Part shown: in pieces, positions 43,611 through 51,587 of the stretch
Layout of the letters: each line of letters opens with the position of its first letter
How positions within the stretch are numbered: the stretch's first letter is position 1
DNA from: Methylorubrum extorquens
Lineage (GTDB): Bacteria > Pseudomonadota > Alphaproteobacteria > Rhizobiales > Beijerinckiaceae
Assembly (NCBI RefSeq): GCF_024169925.1
Contig: NZ_JALJXF010000001.1
Location: forward strand, 1,246,001-1,310,000
Length of the DNA: 64,000 nucleotides
Direction: 5' to 3'
Notes under the pieces: generated by a model
Database searches by the model: none
The model's input: only the letters and a program-made list of their open reading frames with translations
Told to the model about the DNA's origin: nothing
Program-made: the position numbers and the translations under genes

Positions 43611-43627
43611 TTGGCACGGCTCCTGCA
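43611..43627 (+). promoter_or_regulatory. Sigma-54 (RpoN) promoter of the nitrate transporter operon
   Basis: TTGGCACGGCTCCTGCA matches the -24/-12 consensus with GG and GC exactly 10 bp apart; the -12 part is CTGC instead of TTGC. The start of transcription is expected near 43638, giving a leader of about 145 nt before nrtA. Sigma-54 use implies NtrC control by nitrogen status. Confidence 0.8.
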
Positions 43628-43670
43628 AAGCCCTTGGCACGGGCCCGCCAACGACGACGCGCCCCAAACG

Positions 43671-43749
43671 TCAGCAAGGCCGCTGATCCGGAATGCCCGC
43701 ACGCGACGAATGTCGATCGCGCAGGCGATCCCCGGACAGCGGCTTTTTT
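43671..43749 (+). promoter_or_regulatory. NasT-responsive antitermination leader: hexaloop hairpin overlapping an intrinsic terminator
   Basis: A 5-bp hairpin TCAGC-(AAGGCC)-GCTGA (43671-43686) has a six-base loop with A at position 1 and G at 4, the pattern bound by ANTAR proteins. Its right arm overlaps the left arm of a terminator, GCCGCTGATCCGG (43679-43691) with CCGGACAGCGGC (43732-43743), followed by TTTTTT (43744-43749). The two structures exclude each other, as required for antitermination. A possible first hairpin TTGGC-(ACGGGCCC)-GCCAA lies at 43634-43651, but would start upstream of the predicted transcript start. Confidence 0.75.
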
Positions 43750-43782
43750 CATGTGCGGACACCGCACCGGAGCGAAGAGCGG

Positions 43783-45078
43783 ATGAGCATCGATCACGGC
43801 AACACGACCCGCCGCGGCGTCCTCAAGGGGGCGGCGGCCGCCCTCGCCCTCGCGGGTGCCGCCCGCGCCGCCTTGCCGGCCGGTGCCTTCGCGCAGGGCG
43901 CGGGGCCGGAGGTGAAGGGGGTCAAGCTCGGCTTCATCGCGCTGACCGACGCCGCGCCGCTCTTCGTGGCCAAGGAGAAGGGCATCTTCGCCAAGTACGG
44001 CCTGCCCGAGACCGAGGTGCTGAAGCAGGCCTCCTGGGGCACGACCCGCGACAACCTCGTGCTGGGCTCCGAGGGCAACGGCATCGACGGCGCCCACATC
44101 CTCACGCCGATGCCGTACCTGATCTCGGCCGGCAAGGTGACGCAGAACAACGTGCCGGTGCCGATGTACATCCTCGGCCGGCTCAACCTGAACGGCCAGT
44201 GCATCTCGGTCGGCAAGGAATACGCCGACGACAAGATCGGCCTCGACCCCAAGGCCTTCAAAGCCGCCATCGACCGGAAGAAGGCCTCGGGCAAGCCGGT
44301 CAAGGCCGCCATGACCTTCCCCGGCGGCACCCACGACCTCTGGATCCGCTACTGGATGGCCGCCGGCGGCATCGACCCCGACAAGGACATCGAGACCATC
44401 GTCGTGCCCCCGCCCCAGATGGTGGCGAACATGAAGGTCGGCACGATGGACGTGTTCTGCGTCTGCGAGCCCTGGCACAAGCAGCTGATCAACCAGGGCA
44501 TCGGCTACACCGCGCTGACCACGGGCGAGCTCTGGAAGGACCATCCCGAGAAGTCGCTCGCGCTGCGCGCCGCCTGGGTCGACAAGTATCCGAACGCGGC
44601 CAAGGCCCTGCTGATGGCCGTGATGGAAGCCCAGGCTTGGTGCGACCGGCCCGAGAACTGGGACGAACTCGCAGCCATCGTCGCCAAGCGCCAGTGGATC
44701 AACGTGCCGGTCGGCGACGTGATCGAGCGGATGAAGGGCAAGTTCGACTACGGCAACGGCCGCGTCGTCGAGAAGAGCCCGGTGATGATGAAGTACTGGG
44801 ACAACGGCGCCGCCGGCTATCCCTTCCACAGCCACGACCTCTGGTTCCTCACCGAGGACATCCGCTGGGGCAAGTTCGACGCGGCAACCGACACCAAGGC
44901 GCTCATCGCCAAGGTGAACCGCGAGGACCTGTGGAAGGACGCCGCCAAGGCGCTCGGCGGGATCGCGATCCCGGCCTCCACCTCGCGGGGCAAGGAGACC
45001 TTCTTCGACGGCAAGGTCTTCGACCCCGAGAACCCCGCCGCCTACCTCGCCAGCCTCGACATCAAGAAGGTCGCGTAA
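43783..45078 (+). CDS. nrtA: Nitrate/nitrite ABC transporter substrate-binding protein
   Basis: 431 aa from ATG 43783. A Tat signal (NTTRRGVLKGAAAALALAG, cleavage about 38) marks periplasmic export. The mature protein has the NrtA pattern: KLGFIALTDAAPLFVAKEKGIFAKYGL, GNGIDGAHILTPMPYLISAG, FPGGTHDLWIRYWMAAGGI and MKVGTMDVFCVCEPWH. Binds nitrate or nitrite and delivers it to the NrtB permease. It is the first gene of the operon behind the sigma-54/NasT leader and overlaps nrtB by 1 nt. Paralogue of nasS two genes upstream. Confidence 0.94.
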   Translation: MSIDHGNTTRRGVLKGAAAALALAGAARAALPAGAFAQGAGPEVKGVKLGFIALTDAAPLFVAKEKGIFAKYGLPETEVLKQASWGTTRDNLVLGSEGNGIDGAHILTPMPYLISAGKVTQNNVPVPMYILGRLNLNGQCISVGKEYADDKIGLDPKAFKAAIDRKKASGKPVKAAMTFPGGTHDLWIRYWMAAGGIDPDKDIETIVVPPPQMVANMKVGTMDVFCVCEPWHKQLINQGIGYTALTTGELWKDHPEKSLALRAAWVDKYPNAAKALLMAVMEAQAWCDRPENWDELAAIVAKRQWINVPVGDVIERMKGKFDYGNGRVVEKSPVMMKYWDNGAAGYPFHSHDLWFLTEDIRWGKFDAATDTKALIAKVNREDLWKDAAKALGGIAIPASTSRGKETFFDGKVFDPENPAAYLASLDIKKVA

Positions 45079-45941
45079 TGGCCACCGGAGCAACGCTTTC
45101 CACCGCGGCGCGGGCGCGCGCCGCCACCAAGGCCCGCACGCCCTTCGTCACCATGGCCGGCCTCCGCGGGATCGCGGCCCGCATCGTCCCGCCGCTCGTG
45201 GTGCTCGCGGGCTTCCTGCTGCTGTGGGAGGTCCTGTGCTCCTCCCCCACCGCCGGCCTGCCGCCGCCCTCGCGGGTGGTGACGGAGGCCTGGGACATCA
45301 TCGTCGATCCGTTCTACGACAACGGCGGCACCGACAAGGGCCTGTTCTGGCATATCACGGCGAGCCTCAAGCGCGTCGCCTTCGGCTTCTCGCTGGCGGT
45401 GATCGCGGGCGTGATGCTCGGCACCCTGGTGGGCCAGTCAGAATGGGCGATGCGGGGCCTCGACCCGATCTTCCAGGTGCTGCGCACGATCCCGCCGCTG
45501 GCGTGGCTCCCGCTCTCGCTCGCCGCCTTCCGCGACGGCCAGCCCTCGGCGATCTTCGTGATCTTCATCACCTCGATCTGGCCAATCATCATCAACACGG
45601 CGGTCGGCATCCGCAACATCCCGCAGGATTACCGCAACGTCGCCGCGGTGATCCGGCTGAACCCGATCGAGTTCTTCTACAAGGTCATGCTGCCCTCGGC
45701 CGCCCCCTACATCTTCACCGGACTTCGCATCGGTGTCGGCCTGTCCTGGCTCGCGATCGTCGCGGCCGAGATGCTGATCGGCGGCGTCGGGATCGGCTTC
45801 TTCATCTGGGACGCGTGGAACTCCTCCCACATCTCCGAGATCATCGTCGCCCTCGTCTATGTCGGGCTCATCGGCTTCGTCCTCGACCGGCTGGTCGCCG
45901 GCGTCGGCGTGCTCGTGACCCGCGGCACCAGCGCAGCCTGA
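45078..45941 (+). CDS. nrtB: Nitrate ABC transporter permease
   Basis: 287 aa, about six membrane spans; ATG 45078 sits in TAATG with the nrtA stop. The EAA-type cytoplasmic loop is visible in RNVAAVIRLNPIEFFYKVMLPSAAPYIFTGLRIGVGLSW, characteristic of the NrtB/SsuC/TauC family. It forms the transmembrane channel with the ATPase encoded next (13 bp gap) and receives nitrate from NrtA. Confidence 0.94.
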   Translation: MATGATLSTAARARAATKARTPFVTMAGLRGIAARIVPPLVVLAGFLLLWEVLCSSPTAGLPPPSRVVTEAWDIIVDPFYDNGGTDKGLFWHITASLKRVAFGFSLAVIAGVMLGTLVGQSEWAMRGLDPIFQVLRTIPPLAWLPLSLAAFRDGQPSAIFVIFITSIWPIIINTAVGIRNIPQDYRNVAAVIRLNPIEFFYKVMLPSAAPYIFTGLRIGVGLSWLAIVAAEMLIGGVGIGFFIWDAWNSSHISEIIVALVYVGLIGFVLDRLVAGVGVLVTRGTSAA

Positions 45942-45954
45942 GGGACAAAACCAC

Positions 45955-46749
45955 ATGGCCCATCTCTCCCTCTCCCAGGTCGGCATCTCGTTCCGCCGCG
46001 GCGGCACCACGTCGGAAGTCCTGCGCGACGTGAACCTCGACATCGCCAAGGGCGAGTTCGTCTCGATCATCGGCCATTCGGGCTGCGGCAAGTCGACGGT
46101 GCTCAACATCGTCGCCGGCCTGCTCAAGGCCTCGACCGGCGGCGTGCTGCTCGATGGACGTGAAGTGAACGCGCCCGGCCCCGACCGCGCGGTGGTGTTC
46201 CAGAACCACTCGCTCCTGCCCTGGCTGACGGTGCGCGAGAACGTGGCGCTCGCCGTCGACAAGGTGCTGCGCGGCAAGAAGAGCCGCGCGGAGCGCACCG
46301 AGTGGATCGAGCACAACCTCGCGCTCGTGAACATGATGCACGCCGCCGAGAAGCGCCCGGCCGAAATCTCCGGCGGCATGAAGCAGCGCGTCGGCATCGC
46401 CCGCGCGCTGGCCATGGAGCCGACCGTGCTGCTCATGGACGAGCCGTTCGGCGCACTCGACGCGCTGACCCGCGCCCACCTGCAGGATCAGACCATGGAA
46501 ATCCAGCAGCGGCTCAAGAACACCGTCATCATGATCACCCACGACGTGGACGAGGCGGTGCTGCTCTCGGACCGCATCGTGATGATGACGAACGGGCCGT
46601 CGGCCACCATCGGCGAGATCCTGCCCGTGCCGCTGGCGCGCCCCCGCCGCCGGCTCGACCTCGTGGAAGACGCTACCTACGTCCACGCCCGCGCCGCGGT
46701 GCTGGAATTCCTCTACGCCCGCCACGCCAAGCCGGCTCTGGCGGCCTAA
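45955..46749 (+). CDS. nrtC: Nitrate ABC transporter ATP-binding protein
   Basis: 264 aa. Walker A GHSGCGKST, signature EISGGMKQRVGIARAL, Walker B VLLMDEPFGALD and the switch His in MITHDVDEAVLLSD are all intact. It lacks the C-terminal NrtA-like regulatory domain of cyanobacterial NrtC, so it corresponds to the short (NrtD-like) form. It energises uptake through NrtB. A long inverted repeat follows before the next gene. Confidence 0.93.
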   Translation: MAHLSLSQVGISFRRGGTTSEVLRDVNLDIAKGEFVSIIGHSGCGKSTVLNIVAGLLKASTGGVLLDGREVNAPGPDRAVVFQNHSLLPWLTVRENVALAVDKVLRGKKSRAERTEWIEHNLALVNMMHAAEKRPAEISGGMKQRVGIARALAMEPTVLLMDEPFGALDALTRAHLQDQTMEIQQRLKNTVIMITHDVDEAVLLSDRIVMMTNGPSATIGEILPVPLARPRRRLDLVEDATYVHARAAVLEFLYARHAKPALAA

Positions 46750-46785
46750 GCCGACGCCCTTCGAAACCTGCGATCCCACTCTCCC

Positions 46786-46889
46786 CATCCTGAGGTGCCG
46801 CGTAGCGGCCTCGAAGGAGGGCTCCGGGGATCGCAAGACATCTGGAGCCCTCCTTCGAGGCCTCCGCTGCGCTCCGGCACCTCAGGATG
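46786..46889. repeat. Long interrupted inverted repeat (intergenic repeat element)
   Basis: Outer arms CATCCTGAGGTGCCG and CGGCACCTCAGGATG (15 bp) and inner arms GGCCTCGAAGGAGGGCTCC and its complement (19 bp) are perfect; the middle of each arm differs by a short indel. The 104-bp block fills the gap between the transporter ATPase and the FAD protein. The motif is familiar as a dispersed intergenic palindrome in several alphaproteobacteria. It may form a stable mRNA hairpin that lowers expression of the downstream reductase genes or stabilises the upstream mRNA. Confidence 0.85.
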
Positions 46890-46925
46890 AGGGGGCGGAA
46901 TGGACCAGTCCAACAAAGTATCCCG

Positions 46926-48161
46926 ATGTCGTCAGATACCCAGACCATGAAGGAAAGACTCGTCGTCGTCGGCAACGGCATGGCCTCGCTCCGCTTCCTC
47001 GAGCGGCTGACCGAGCGCGCGCCGGGCCGCTACGACGTGACGGTGGTCGGCGCCGAGCCGGTGGCGGCCTATAACCGGGTGCTGCTCTCCTCGCTGCTCG
47101 GCGGCGAGGTGGACGAGGCGGCCTGCGGCTTCCGCCCGCTCTCCTGGTACGAGGAGCACGGCATCCGCCTCGTCACCGGCGCGCCGGTGACCGAGATCGA
47201 CCGGGCGAACCGCATCGCCCTCGTCGGCTCCGCCCATGTGCTGCCCTACGACAAGCTGGTGCTGGCGGTGGGCTCGCTGCCGATCCGGCTGCCGCTGCCG
47301 GGCATCGACCTGCCCGGCGTCCTCACCTTCCGCGATTTCGCCGACGTGGCGGCGATCCGCAAAGCGGCCGTCGAGCATGCCAAGGCCGTGGTGATCGGCG
47401 GCGGCCTGCTTGGGCTCGAGGCCGCGGTCGGGCTCGCCCGGCTCGGGGTCGACACGACCCTGGTCCACGTCATGGACCGGGTGATGGAGCGCCAGCTCGA
47501 CCACGCCGCCGCCCGCCTCGTGCGCACGGCGATGGAGGCCCGCGGCGTCAAGGTGATGCTGTCGGCCGACACCGCCGCGATCGAGGGCGACGGGCGCGTC
47601 GAACGCCTGCGGATGAAGGACGGCAGCGTGATCCCGGCCGACCTCGTGGTGATGTCGGTCGGCATCCGCGCCTCGACGGCCCTGGCGCAGTCCTGCGGGC
47701 TCGCCTGCGGGCGCGGCATCACGGTGGACGACCGAATGACAACCTCCGACCCGGCGATCCATGCACTCGGCGAATGCGCCGAGCACCGGGGCGTCGTTTA
47801 CGGCCTCGTCGAGCCCGCCTACGAGCAGGCCGAGGTGCTGTCGCGGGCCCTTCTCGGCGAGGCGGCGGCCTATCCCGGCACGTCCCTTGCCACGAGCCTC
47901 AAGGTGTCGGGCGTAGCCGTCTTCTCGGCCGGATTGGTCGATACGCCCGAGGGCGCCGAGGCGGTCGTGATGCACGACGGCGCCGCCGGCCTCTACCGCA
48001 AGCTGATCATCGCCGATGGCCGCCTCTTAGGCGCGGTCTTCGTCGGCGATATCGCGGAGCAGGCGCGCTGCAAGGAGCTGATCCGCTCCGGCGCGCCGCT
48101 CTCCCCAGACGACCGGGACGACCTGATGTTCGGCCCGGCCCCGAAAACCCTCGCAGCGTGA
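46926..48161 (+). CDS. NirB-like FAD/NAD-dependent oxidoreductase
   Basis: 411 aa from ATG 46926 (ATG 46947 possible). N-terminal RLVVVGNGMASLRFLERL is the FAD motif seen in NirB and NasB-type nitrite reductase large subunits, followed by AYNRVLLSSLLGGE and the NAD motif KAVVIGGGLLGLEAAVGLARLG. The C-terminal region contains ITVDDRMTTSDPAIHALGECAEHRG. It stops before the BFD-type [2Fe-2S] and sulfite-reductase parts of NirB, so only the flavin half is present. Likely supplies electrons to the siroheme enzyme next to it, or to an assimilatory nitrate reductase not in the window. Confidence 0.85.
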   Translation: MSSDTQTMKERLVVVGNGMASLRFLERLTERAPGRYDVTVVGAEPVAAYNRVLLSSLLGGEVDEAACGFRPLSWYEEHGIRLVTGAPVTEIDRANRIALVGSAHVLPYDKLVLAVGSLPIRLPLPGIDLPGVLTFRDFADVAAIRKAAVEHAKAVVIGGGLLGLEAAVGLARLGVDTTLVHVMDRVMERQLDHAAARLVRTAMEARGVKVMLSADTAAIEGDGRVERLRMKDGSVIPADLVVMSVGIRASTALAQSCGLACGRGITVDDRMTTSDPAIHALGECAEHRGVVYGLVEPAYEQAEVLSRALLGEAAAYPGTSLATSLKVSGVAVFSAGLVDTPEGAEAVVMHDGAAGLYRKLIIADGRLLGAVFVGDIAEQARCKELIRSGAPLSPDDRDDLMFGPAPKTLAA

Positions 48162-48169
48162 GTGAGGCG

Positions 48170-49960
48170 ATGGCAGACGAATTCAACGCCGAGCAGAAGC
48201 GGTATCTCGAAGGCTTCGCCTCCGGCATCGCCGCCGCCCGCATGACCGGTGGCCTTGCCGCGGGCCAAGCCCCGGTGAGCACGCCGGCCGAGCCCACGGG
48301 CCCGGATGCGATCCATATCAAGGCGCAGATCCGCACCGTGCAGGAGGGCGGCAAGCTCTGCGATCAGGAGAAGTGGAAGCGCGCCGAGAGCCCGTTCGAC
48401 GGCCATAACCGCCTGAAGGCGGAGGCTGCGACTGGCAAGGCTCCGAAGCCCGAGGACAATTTCCGCTGGCGTTACCACGGCATGTTCTGGGTTGCGCCGA
48501 CCCAGACGTCCTTCATGTGCCGGATACGGGTTCCCAACGGCATCCTGAATCACTGGCAATTCGCCGGCCTCGCCGACCTCGCGGATGCCCATGGCGGCGC
48601 GTACAGCCACGTCACCACCCGCGCGGGCCTGCAGGTGCGCGAGATCGCGCCCGAACACGCCCAGCCCTTCCTCGACGGGCTGATCGATCTCGGCCTGACC
48701 GCGCAAGGTGCGGGCGCCGACAACATCCGCAACGTCACCGGCTCGCCGGCCGCCGGCATCGACGCGCGGGAACTGCTGGACACGCGGCCTCTCACCAAGG
48801 CTTGGCACAACTGGATCCTGAACGACCGCTCGCTCTACGGCCTGCCGCGCAAGTTCAACGTCTCGTTCGACGGCGGCGGCGTAACGCCGGCGCTCGAAGA
48901 GACGAACGACATCGGCTTCCAGGCGATCGAGGTGCTGGAGGGGGCCGCGGTCGCGCCGGGCGTCTGGATGCGCCTCGTGCTCGGCGGCATCTCCGGCCAC
49001 AAGGATCTGGCCCGCGACACCGGCATCGTCCTCAAGCCCGAGGATTGCAATCGCGTGGCCGACGCGATCATCCGGGTCTTCATCGAGAACGGCGACCGGA
49101 CCAATCGCAACAAGGCCCGGATGAAGTACGTCCTCGACGCCTGGGGCTTCGACAAGTACATCGCCGCCGTCGAGGAGAAGCTCGGGCGCACGCTCGACCG
49201 GGTCGACGCCGCCCATGTCGCGCCCCGCCGGCCGACCGACCGCTTCAGCCATGTGGGCGTCCACGCCCAGGCCCAGCCCGGCCTGAACTGGGTCGGCGTG
49301 GTGCTGCCCGTGGGCAAGATGACCACCGACCAGATGCGCGGGCTAGCGAAGGTCGCGGCCGAGTGCGGCGACGGCCAGATCCGCATGACGGTCTGGCAGA
49401 ACTTCATCTTTTCCGGCGTGCCGGACGCCAAGGTGGCGGAGGTCGAGGCCCGCGTGGAAGCGCTCGGCCTCACCATCAAGGCCGCCGGCATCCGCTCCGG
49501 GCTCGTGGCCTGCACCGGCGCCCGCGGCTGCAAGTTCGCCGCCTCCGACACCAAGGGCCACGCGATGATCATCGCGGATCACGTCGAGCGCACCGTGCCG
49601 GCGCTGGACGTGCCGGTGAACGTCCACCTCACCGGCTGCCACCATAGCTGCGCCCAGCACTACATCGGCGATATCGGCCTGATCGGCGCGAAGGTCGTCG
49701 TCTCGGAAGAGGGCGACACCGTCGAGGGCTACGACATCGTCGTCGGCGGCGGCTTCGCCGAGAACCCGAAGATCGGCACCGAGATCTGGAAGGCGGTGAA
49801 GGCCGAGGATGCGGCGACCCGCGTCGAGGCGCTGCTCAACGCCTATCTCGCCCGCCGCCAGGGCCCGGAGGAGAGCTTCCAGGCCTTCACCGCGCGCACC
49901 GGCCCCGAAGCCCTGCGCGACGCCGCCGAAGAACAACCCGCCCTCAGAGCCGCCGCATGA
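48170..49960 (+). CDS. Siroheme / 4Fe-4S nitrite reductase (NirA-type)
   Basis: 596 aa (GTG 48158, overlapping the previous stop, is an alternative start). Six-electron reduction of nitrite to ammonium in the cytoplasm. The siroheme-[4Fe-4S] ligands are two Cys pairs, CTGARGC (C-x5-C) and CHHSC (C-x3-C). The two half-repeats are visible (RIRVPNGILNHWQFAGLADLADAHGG and GVVLPVGKMTTDQMRGLAKVAAECG). The N-terminal extension of about 90 aa is typical of proteobacterial NirA. A sulfite reductase is the alternative, but the nas/nrt context argues for nitrite. It overlaps the flavoprotein gene by 4 nt. Confidence 0.9.
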   Translation: MADEFNAEQKRYLEGFASGIAAARMTGGLAAGQAPVSTPAEPTGPDAIHIKAQIRTVQEGGKLCDQEKWKRAESPFDGHNRLKAEAATGKAPKPEDNFRWRYHGMFWVAPTQTSFMCRIRVPNGILNHWQFAGLADLADAHGGAYSHVTTRAGLQVREIAPEHAQPFLDGLIDLGLTAQGAGADNIRNVTGSPAAGIDARELLDTRPLTKAWHNWILNDRSLYGLPRKFNVSFDGGGVTPALEETNDIGFQAIEVLEGAAVAPGVWMRLVLGGISGHKDLARDTGIVLKPEDCNRVADAIIRVFIENGDRTNRNKARMKYVLDAWGFDKYIAAVEEKLGRTLDRVDAAHVAPRRPTDRFSHVGVHAQAQPGLNWVGVVLPVGKMTTDQMRGLAKVAAECGDGQIRMTVWQNFIFSGVPDAKVAEVEARVEALGLTIKAAGIRSGLVACTGARGCKFAASDTKGHAMIIADHVERTVPALDVPVNVHLTGCHHSCAQHYIGDIGLIGAKVVVSEEGDTVEGYDIVVGGGFAENPKIGTEIWKAVKAEDAATRVEALLNAYLARRQGPEESFQAFTARTGPEALRDAAEEQPALRAAA

Positions 49961-51561
49961 CCCAGCACGTCGCGCCCCCGCTCGTTCTCATCCCCGAGAG
50001 CGCCCCGTTCAACGCCGACCAGCGTTCCTGGCTGTCGGGCTACTTCGCCGCGCTCCTCGGCCCCGCCGTGGAAGGCGCCACCGCGCTCGCCCCCGGCGAA
50101 GCGCCCTCGACAGGCCCGACGCTCGCCGACAACGACGACGCGCCCTGGCACGACCCGTCGATGCCGATCAACGACCGCATGGCGATCGCCAAGGACCGTT
50201 CCGAGCCGCAGAAGTTGATGGCCGCCATGGCCCAGCAAGATTGCGGACAGTGCGGCTACAACTGCGCCGACTATGCCAACGCGATCTTCCTCAAGAGCGA
50301 GGAGCGGCTGAACCTTTGCCAGCCCGGCGGTAAGGAAACGCTCCGGATGCTGAAGAAGCTCGACGAGGAGTTCGGCGCCGCGGGTGGCACGGCCGCTCCG
50401 AAGGCGGAGGCGGGCGACGCTCCGAAGAAGGAGCCGGAACTCGGGCCGCTGGGCTTCTGCCGCGAGAACCCGGTCGAGGCGACCTTCCTCTCCCGCACGC
50501 GCCTCAACGCGCCGGGCGGCGAGAAGGAGACGTGGCACATCGAGATCGACTTGGCGGACACGCCGATCACCTACGAGGCGGGCGATTCCCTCGGCCTGTT
50601 CCCGGCCAACGCCCCGGCCCTGGTCGATGCGGTCATCGCCGAACTCGGCACGCGGCCCGAGCGGATGATCGCGGGCAAGACCCTGCGCGACCGGCTGCTG
50701 ACCGAGTATTCGCTCGGGGCGGCGCCGGACAACCTCTATCAACTCCTCTCGCTCCTGACCTCGGGCCCCGCCCGGAAGAAGGCGCAGGCGCTCGCGGCCG
50801 GCGAGGATCCGGACGGCGATGCGCAGCATCTCGACGTGCTCGGCGCGCTCCACAAGTTCCCCGGTGCGCGACCCGATGCCGAGGTCTTCTTGGAGGCGCT
50901 CGACGAGTTGCAGCCGCGGCTCTACTCGATCTCCTCGTCGCCGAAGATGGATACCGGCCGGGTTTCGCTCACCGTCGATGCGGTGCGCTACAACCACCGC
51001 TCGCGGCTGCGCCTCGGCGTCGCCTCCACGCATCTCGGCGAGCGCCTGCCCGAGCAGACCAAAGTCCGGATCTACCTGCAGAAGGCGCACGGCTTCGGCC
51101 TGCCGGAGGATGCGGGCAAGGACGTGATCATGTGCGGCCCCGGCACCGGCGTCGCCCCGTTTCGCTCCTTCCTGCGCGAGCGGGCGGCGACGAAGGCGCC
51201 CGGCCGCAACTGGCTGTTCTACGGCCACCAGCGGCAGGCGACCGACTTCTTCTACAAGGACGAGCTGAACGGCCTGAAGGACGAGAAGGTGCTGACTCGC
51301 CTCTCGCTCGCTTGGTCGCGCGACGGCACGGAAAAGACCTACGTGCAGGACCGGATGCGCGAGAACGGCGCCGAGCTGTGGAAGTGGCTAGAGGGCGGTG
51401 CCCACTTCTACGTCTGCGGCGATGCCAAGCGCATGGCCAAGGACGTGGAGCGGGCGATCATCGACGTCGCCGCGCAGTTCGGCGGCAAGAACCCCGACGA
51501 GGCCGTGGCCTACCTCGCCGCCCTGAAGAAGACGGGGCGCTATCAGGCGGACGTGTACTGA
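49957..51561 (+). CDS. Fe-S/flavoprotein reductase (CysJ-like FNR module with N-terminal 4Fe-4S domain)
   Basis: 534 aa. Instead of the flavodoxin domain of CysJ it has an RnfB-type Fe-S segment: C96, C99, C103 (DCGQCGYNCADYA) and C121 followed by PGG. After an Ala/Lys linker comes the FAD-binding and NADPH-binding part (RLYSISSSPKMDTGRVSLTV, MCGPGTGVAPFRSFLRERA, YVCGDAKRMAKDVERA, C-terminal GRYQADVY). Probably an NADPH-dependent electron donor to the NirA enzyme whose gene it overlaps (ATGA), removing the need for free ferredoxin. Often labelled sulfite reductase alpha subunit; context favours nitrite. Confidence 0.88.
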   Translation: MTQHVAPPLVLIPESAPFNADQRSWLSGYFAALLGPAVEGATALAPGEAPSTGPTLADNDDAPWHDPSMPINDRMAIAKDRSEPQKLMAAMAQQDCGQCGYNCADYANAIFLKSEERLNLCQPGGKETLRMLKKLDEEFGAAGGTAAPKAEAGDAPKKEPELGPLGFCRENPVEATFLSRTRLNAPGGEKETWHIEIDLADTPITYEAGDSLGLFPANAPALVDAVIAELGTRPERMIAGKTLRDRLLTEYSLGAAPDNLYQLLSLLTSGPARKKAQALAAGEDPDGDAQHLDVLGALHKFPGARPDAEVFLEALDELQPRLYSISSSPKMDTGRVSLTVDAVRYNHRSRLRLGVASTHLGERLPEQTKVRIYLQKAHGFGLPEDAGKDVIMCGPGTGVAPFRSFLRERAATKAPGRNWLFYGHQRQATDFFYKDELNGLKDEKVLTRLSLAWSRDGTEKTYVQDRMRENGAELWKWLEGGAHFYVCGDAKRMAKDVERAIIDVAAQFGGKNPDEAVAYLAALKKTGRYQADVY

Positions 51562-51587
51562 GGGGAGGGGGTCCCCCTCCCGCCACC

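Noticed and set aside
43501-45093. 530-aa minus-strand open frame
   Set aside because: Antisense to nrtA and its leader; low-complexity composition.
46887-46925. Upstream extension of the FAD oxidoreductase (start at 46887)
   Set aside because: Those codons lie in the inverted repeat and lack a ribosome-binding site; ATG 46926 precedes the family N-terminus more closely.
49957-51561. Ordinary sulfite reductase alpha (CysJ)
   Set aside because: No flavodoxin domain, an Fe-S domain instead, and a nitrate/nitrite context.
51562-51587. Expectation of a nitrate reductase gene (nasA) after the reductases
   Set aside because: The next gene is a convergent LysR regulator only 26 bp away; no molybdopterin nitrate reductase is found anywhere in the window.
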